Below are positions 60,262-64,000 of a stretch of DNA of 64,000 nt, piece after piece. The notes under the pieces were generated by a model, which was not told where the DNA came from, made no database searches, and was given only the letters and a program-made list of their open reading frames with translations. The stretch is from contig CP129481.1 of assembly GCA_030583905.1 (NCBI GenBank), positions 1,736,001 through 1,800,000 on the forward strand, written 5' to 3'. The translations under genes were made by a program, and so were the position numbers. This DNA comes from Anaerolineales bacterium. Lineage in GTDB: Bacteria > Chloroflexota > Anaerolineae > Anaerolineales > Villigracilaceae. Positions within the stretch are counted from its first letter, which is position 1. Each line of letters begins with the position of its first letter.

Positions 60262-61065
60262 TTACGGTTCGCTGATCCTGATCCAATCCATTTCGACCTG
60301 GATCGGAAGGACGTTGAAAGCGGACACTGAAACACCGACGCCGCCATCGCGAAGCGCGTATTTTCTTTCGGTCAGGGAGTTGACTTCCTTGCCATTGATG
60401 GTCAATGTCAACTTGTCACCGGCGCAAGTGATGGAATATTCATTGATGTTCTTGCCGGTCTTGATGGCGTTCGAACCGCCGTTTGTGATCGTGAAGTAAT
60501 CGATATCTCCATTGCTCGTGATTTCGGCATAGAGAATATCATATAAACCATTATTGGCGATGTTGAACTCATACCAGCCAACCTCCGGATCGTAGCGGCA
60601 GATAAGGCTGACGGAGTTATTGTTTCTGCCTCTGTTATCGGCGGTGACTTCCAGCTTCACGTCGGTGTAATTTGCACCTTCATAGAAGAGGTAGTAGTAT
60701 ACGTATTCGCTGTCGAAGTTCCAGACCAGCTTTCCATTCTTGGGCTCAACTGTTACTTTGTCAGGATCAGAATTACCCGAGCCGGTTACGGATAGGGACG
60801 ACCATCCACTGGAAAGCGGAGCGTCAAACTCTTCGGTGAAAAATTGCTGGTTCCCTGATGTGGATGGTTCTTGTGGCGGAGGTTGGGGAGGCTGTTCCTG
60901 TTGCGGCTGCTCAACAGGTGCGCTGGTTGGGGGAGGGGGATTGGTCGGAAGGGGTGGGTTGGTCGGGGCGGGTTCGGCGGGCTGGGTGCCTCCTCCCATA
61001 CAAGCCAAACTTACGGCTACCAACAAGGCAACAAATGCAAACAACATGCGATATTGGGATTTCAT
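60262..61065 (-). CDS. Lipoprotein with a concanavalin-like domain
   Basis: 267 residues. Signal peptide with lipobox SLAC near residue 22, a Pro/Thr/Gln-rich linker (about 27-70), then a domain with FFTEEFDAPLSSGWSSL, GRNNNSVSLICRYDPEVGWYEF, and INEYSITCAGDKLTLTINGKEV. This fits a LamG/DUF1080-like jelly roll that may bind carbohydrate at the cell surface. AAGGAG lies ten bases before the ATG. Confidence 0.75.
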   Translation of the reverse strand: MKSQYRMLFAFVALLVAVSLACMGGGTQPAEPAPTNPPLPTNPPPPTSAPVEQPQQEQPPQPPPQEPSTSGNQQFFTEEFDAPLSSGWSSLSVTGSGNSDPDKVTVEPKNGKLVWNFDSEYVYYYLFYEGANYTDVKLEVTADNRGRNNNSVSLICRYDPEVGWYEFNIANNGLYDILYAEITSNGDIDYFTITNGGSNAIKTGKNINEYSITCAGDKLTLTINGKEVNSLTERKYALRDGGVGVSVSAFNVLPIQVEMDWIRISEP

Positions 61066-61171
61066 GATATTGCTTCTCCTTAATAAATGATGCGTGAAAA
61101 CTTTCTCAAGGATACTTCAAAACCATTTAAAGTGGAAGGTACTTTAGTCCTGCCAGATTCTGGATGAGGCT

Positions 61172-61213
61172 AAAAAATAGACATCCTGCTAAGCAGTTAG
61201 CTGGATGTCTATT
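61172..61213 (-). terminator. Terminator of the 61231-61737 gene
   Basis: AATAGACATCC (61176-61186) and GGATGTCTATT (61203-61213) with an inner TGCTAAGCA; A-run at 61172-61177 supplies the T-run on the minus strand. Confidence 0.75.
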
Positions 61214-61230
61214 CGATGATGCAGCGATGG

Positions 61231-61737
61231 TTACTGTTTGCCTGCCACCTTGCGGATGCGTTTCGGTTTGTCGGGCTGTGCGGGTGTTTCCTTTTGAGCA
61301 TCTTCCTCGACGGGTGCTGAAAGAACTTCAGGCTGGGGAGCGGCTGGGGTTGGCGAGACAGGCATCGGCGCGTTATTGAGGCGGGTGAAATAATCCTTTA
61401 CGGTCAGGTCATTGTAGAAGATGAGGGCGAGGATGCCAACCACCATCGAGAAGACGTTGCCCATCAGGACGGTCAGGATCTGAAATACAGCGATCGATGT
61501 GGATGGCTGGGTGGGCTGCGGCTGGGCGGTCAACAGTTTGGCGGCGTAGACGATCTCGAAGATACCGAGGATGGTCGGCAGGATGGTGACCGGCAGGCAG
61601 ATAACGCCGATAAAGGTGCCGAGCGCGGTGGCGGATGCGACAAATCCCCAGAAGATGTTGATAATGCCGCTGGTGAGGGTCATGACGGCAATGGCTGTAA
61701 CCAAGCCGGGTTTTTGTTCGGGATAGGATGTGTTCAT
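61231..61737 (-). CDS. Membrane protein with Pro-rich cytosolic tail
   Basis: 168 residues, three or four helices (about 12-35, 38-65, 83-108) and a tail rich in Pro, Ala, Glu and Lys that ends KPKRIRKVAGKQ. AAGGAG precedes the ATG. The family is not recognised. Confidence 0.72.
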   Translation of the reverse strand: MNTSYPEQKPGLVTAIAVMTLTSGIINIFWGFVASATALGTFIGVICLPVTILPTILGIFEIVYAAKLLTAQPQPTQPSTSIAVFQILTVLMGNVFSMVVGILALIFYNDLTVKDYFTRLNNAPMPVSPTPAAPQPEVLSAPVEEDAQKETPAQPDKPKRIRKVAGKQ

Positions 61738-61800
61738 TCGTTTCTCCTTGTAATATCAGACTGGAAGATATAACGAATGAAAGTCGATATGGTTGCAGAG

Positions 61801-62706
61801 TTAAGGCTGTTGAAATATCAGGGATAGCCCACCAAGATATTGGGTGCCATTCGGTTCCGTGCAAATGGGGGCGGTGATGTTGGGGATGAAGGATCCGCCT
61901 GTGACGATGCGGATATTGTAGACTGTATCCGCCTGCATGACGAAATCAGCGTATCCATTGCCTAACTCGGGCTTGAAACCGGTAAAGAAGCGGTCTTCCC
62001 CCCGATTCCATGTGACGACGATCTCAACACCCGCCGCCTGTCTGCGGCGTGCATCCATGAACATGAATTGCATCAACCCGGGTTGCCCGCCGGGTTCACA
62101 GATGGTTTCCTGTTCCACGAGGGTAAAGGGTGCGCCGGGTGCAGAGCTGGGCGTGAATGTCGGGCGCGGGGTGTTGGTTTCCGCAATGGATGGGGTCAGC
62201 GGGGTTTGTTCAAAAGAGACCGTGGGTATGGAAGTGGGGGCTTCTGTTGGTTCCTCGTCTGCTTCAACGGATGACAGCATTTCAGTTGCTTGCGGGGTGG
62301 CATCTATGACAGGTGTGTTGAAACTTGGCAGCGGTGTGGAGGTGGATGGGGCACTGGCAAATCCCTGTCGCAGATCAGTGGCGAGTTGAACGAGGTGTTG
62401 TACTTTTTCGATGGGCTCCCCGGCGGCGACCATACGTTGTGCTTGTGCGCTTAGTTCGGTGGTGGGATCTGTATCACCAAGAAGTTCCAGGCGGGCACGG
62501 GCGCGGGCAAGGTCACGGGTGGATGTGTAGGATGCGGCAATGACAATGCGGTATTGGTCTTTGAAGTCGGCGCGCAGGATGGCAGGATTCGCGTCCACGT
62601 ATTGGACGGGGGAGAGAAACCAGGAGTAAACAAGACCAAGCCCAAGTCCGATGAGAAGCGCGAGGATGAGATGCAGGAAGGTCAGGCGGGGAGGTGTCCG
62701 GTTCAT
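61801..62706 (-). CDS. Membrane-anchored hypothetical protein, longer paralogue
   Basis: 301 residues. A helix at about 10-30, then a soluble part (VQYVDANPAILRADFKDQY, ARARARLELLGDTDP), a Thr/Pro-rich linker (about 115-195) and a C-terminal beta-rich domain (ICEPGGQPGLMQFMFMD, PELGNGYADFVMQADTVYNI). Its first 100 residues parallel the gene just upstream (62703-63062), which overlaps it by 4 bp (ATGA). Exported sensor or surface protein is a guess. Confidence 0.72.
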   Translation of the reverse strand: MNRTPPRLTFLHLILALLIGLGLGLVYSWFLSPVQYVDANPAILRADFKDQYRIVIAASYTSTRDLARARARLELLGDTDPTTELSAQAQRMVAAGEPIEKVQHLVQLATDLRQGFASAPSTSTPLPSFNTPVIDATPQATEMLSSVEADEEPTEAPTSIPTVSFEQTPLTPSIAETNTPRPTFTPSSAPGAPFTLVEQETICEPGGQPGLMQFMFMDARRRQAAGVEIVVTWNRGEDRFFTGFKPELGNGYADFVMQADTVYNIRIVTGGSFIPNITAPICTEPNGTQYLGGLSLIFQQP

Positions 62707-63062
62707 GGATTGGTGTTCCCCTGTGGCTGGTATGTCTGCATGGCGGTCAGCAGGGTTTGCAGCGCCTGCAGTTCATCCTGTGTGAAGTTGTTGCGGATGG
62801 CATAATCCAGTGCGGAGGCTGTCATGTCGGCGGGAGATTCGCTGCTGAGAATGGCGAGGCGGCGGGCGGCGGTTTCGGGGTCGAAATCGCTTTGATATGC
62901 CTCTGCAGTCATGAGGATGTAATCGACGCGGTAATCTTCCCGCAGGATGTTGGGGGGAACGTCGGTGTATTCGATCGGGTCAATGACCCAGCCGTATACC
63001 AGTCCAAGGGTAATGCCGATGACAAGCGCAGTGACCAGCTTTATGATATTGGATGACAACAT
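62703..63062 (-). CDS. Membrane-anchored hypothetical protein, short paralogue
   Basis: 119 residues: a helix at about 8-27 (GITLGLVYGWVIDPIEYTDV) and a helical outer domain (PPNILREDYRVDYILMTAEA, ARRLAILSSESPADM). It aligns with the N-terminal third of the next gene. Leaderless: TATAAT six bases before the ATG. Confidence 0.75.
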   Translation of the reverse strand: MLSSNIIKLVTALVIGITLGLVYGWVIDPIEYTDVPPNILREDYRVDYILMTAEAYQSDFDPETAARRLAILSSESPADMTASALDYAIRNNFTQDELQALQTLLTAMQTYQPQGNTNP

Positions 63063-63068
63063 GGTGAG

Positions 63069-63074
63069 ATTATA
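63069..63074 (-). promoter_or_regulatory. -10 element of a leaderless gene pair
   Basis: Minus-strand TATAAT followed by exactly six bases and the ATG at 63062. Confidence 0.6.
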
Positions 63075-63120
63075 CCCAGCGCGCTCACAATTTGTGACTG
63101 TGGGGATTGGTTGAACAAAT

Positions 63121-63225
63121 ATCCGGACAGGCGACCGGCGGCACCCGAAGACGCTTCCTTACCGTTGCTATCTTTCGATCCTGGCGGGGTTCGAAAGGTT
63201 TCGCCGCGCCGGGCCTGCCCGGACA
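63121..63225 (-). ncRNA. ffs: Signal recognition particle RNA, short (4.5S-like) form
   Basis: On the minus strand the segment CCGCCAGGATCGAAAGATAG, then CAACGGTAAGG, reproduces the domain IV hallmark: CAGG opposite AGCA and a GAAA tetraloop. The ends close with CCGGGCAGGCCCGGCG (63222-63207) against CGCCGGTCGCCTGTCCGG (63140-63123), giving one long hairpin of about 100 nt. No Alu domain is seen. It binds Ffh to target membrane proteins. A consensus promoter stands right before it. Confidence 0.87.
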
Positions 63226-63231
63226 GGCGCA

Positions 63232-63260
63232 AGGATACCCGAAGTGAGGAGGGGTGTCAA
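63232..63260 (-). promoter_or_regulatory. Promoter of the SRP RNA
   Basis: Minus-strand TTGACA (63260-63255), 17-bp spacer, TATCCT (63237-63232). The predicted start near 63225 coincides with the folded 5' end of the RNA. Confidence 0.8.
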
Positions 63261-63261
63261 A

Positions 63262-64000
63262 CTATTCGTCTTTGATTTCCATGCTGGAAAGGAAAAGCTC
63301 AACGAGATGCGGATCGAATAGAACGCCGGCTTTTTCCCTCAAGTAGGCGATGACTTCGTTGCGCGGCATTTTTTTTCGGTAGGGTCTGTCGCTGCTCAGG
63401 GCATCCCATACGTCGATGATGGCGAAGAGGCGGGCAGTGGTGGGGATCTCTTCGCCTTTTAACCCGCGCGGATATCCGCTGCCGTCCCAGCGTTCGTGAT
63501 GGTAAAAGGGGATTTCAAGCGCGGGGTGCAGGTACGCAATGGGGGAGAGCATATCGTACGCATATGTGGGGTGACGCCTCATTTCTTCCCATTCGGATTC
63601 GTTCAGTGGACCGGGCTTTTGCAGGATCTCGTCGGGGATTGCCATTTTTCCCATGTCATGAAGCAGCGCGCCGCGGCGAATGTGGGCAAGTTCCTCGTTG
63701 TTGAAGCCGAGTTTTGCGGCGAACTTGAGGGTGAGTTCGGTGACGCGCTGAGTATGTCCCTCGGTTTCCCGGTCACGCAGGTCGAGCGCGCGCACCCAGC
63801 CTTCGATTGTCCTTTCGTAGGCTTCGCGCAAATTGTCATGGGCGATCTGCAGGGCTTCCTCCGCTTTTTTTCGTTCGGTGATGTCGCGGGAGGCGGCTTG
63901 CACTTCGAGGACGGAGCCGGTGGCGCGATCCAGGATGGCGCGGGCTGTGGATTCGAGCCAGACATAATGTCCCTTTTTGTGGATGGCTCGGAACGTCACG
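63262..64000 (-). CDS. PAS and HD-GYP domain protein, C-terminal part (cut by window end)
   Basis: At least 245 residues; the gene starts beyond base 64000, and the GTG at 63999 is internal. The end of a PAS/PAC domain (HKKGHYVWLESTARAILDR, VQAASRDITERKKAEEAL) leads through a helix into HD-GYP (GHTQRVTELTLKFAAKLG, LLHDMGKMAIPDEIL, HHERWDGSGYPRGLKGEEIP). HD-GYP enzymes hydrolyse cyclic di-GMP; the HD and GYP residues are intact. It ends directly before the SRP RNA promoter. Confidence 0.92.
   Translation of the reverse strand, partial: VTFRAIHKKGHYVWLESTARAILDRATGSVLEVQAASRDITERKKAEEALQIAHDNLREAYERTIEGWVRALDLRDRETEGHTQRVTELTLKFAAKLGFNNEELAHIRRGALLHDMGKMAIPDEILQKPGPLNESEWEEMRRHPTYAYDMLSPIAYLHPALEIPFYHHERWDGSGYPRGLKGEEIPTTARLFAIIDVWDALSSDRPYRKKMPRNEVIAYLREKAGVLFDPHLVELFLSSMEIKDE

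Noticed and set aside
1..64000. tRNA or rRNA genes
   Set aside because: No cloverleaf with a TTCGANTC-type arm or rRNA stretch was seen by eye; a covariance-model scan would be decisive.

Overview
The window is one continuous stretch of a bacterial chromosome. Gene content points to a Chloroflexota bacterium, probably of the Anaerolineae. The signs are a spc/alpha ribosomal operon with zinc-type S14 and S4, a B12-dependent ribonucleotide reductase next to nrdR, a NrfHA nitrite reductase, a stand-alone BTAD regulator, many proline/threonine-rich lipoproteins, and no outer-membrane or LPS genes. The class assignment is inference. Most of the window is GC-rich with dense, short-spaced genes. The exception is about 29.3-33.8 kb, which is visibly AT-rich and looks acquired.

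Layout. 0-10.7 kb: end of the S10/spc/alpha ribosomal supercluster (L5, S14, S8, L6, L18, S5, L30, L15, secY, adk, map, L36, S13, S11, S4, rpoA, L17, truA, L13, S9). infA is missing from its usual place, and a strong hairpin terminator closes the cluster. 10.8-20.8 kb: mazG, a UbiA prenyltransferase, an EamA transporter operon, a BchE-like radical SAM protein, a beta-lactamase-fold hydrolase, mutY, RNase J with a 205-nt structured leader, and a DUF1992 protein. 20.9-29.1 kb: a BTAD-domain regulator, a hydrolase/acyl-CoA-ligase fusion, a second hydrolase, and nrdR with a small membrane protein and nrdJ. 29.3-33.7 kb: an AT-rich three-gene cassette encoding a NurA-type nuclease, a HerA-type ATPase and a DNA methyltransferase. 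33.8-35.4 kb: a repeat-rich strip holding a DUF559 endonuclease gene bracketed by two direct copies of a composite repeat, a small tandem array, and members of a GTGACAGTCAC palindrome family. 35.4-46.2 kb: membrane and sensor-like proteins, a glycosyltransferase, a frameshifted small gene beside a duplicated gene end, and a peptidase cluster of three M42 genes and one S51 gene. 46.2-51 kb: sbcC, a GT2 glycosyltransferase and a copper chaperone. 51.2-54.4 kb: nrfHA behind a CRP-type operator, with a Crp/Fnr regulator gene close by. 54.4-64 kb: a phosphoribosyltransferase, priA, a Memo-family protein, an M23 lipoprotein, several hypothetical exported proteins, the SRP RNA gene, and a PAS/HD-GYP protein cut by the window end.

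How parts may work together. The NurA, HerA and methyltransferase genes are tightly spaced and share a foreign base composition, which suggests a modification plus DNA-processing (defence-like) module. The nrfHA promoter carries a perfect TGTGA-N6-TCACA site spaced like a class II CRP promoter, and the nearby Crp/Fnr protein has the matching R-E-x-x-x-R recognition helix. Several genes without a Shine-Dalgarno sequence have a -10 hexamer exactly six bases before the ATG, which points to leaderless transcripts as a regular mode of initiation here.
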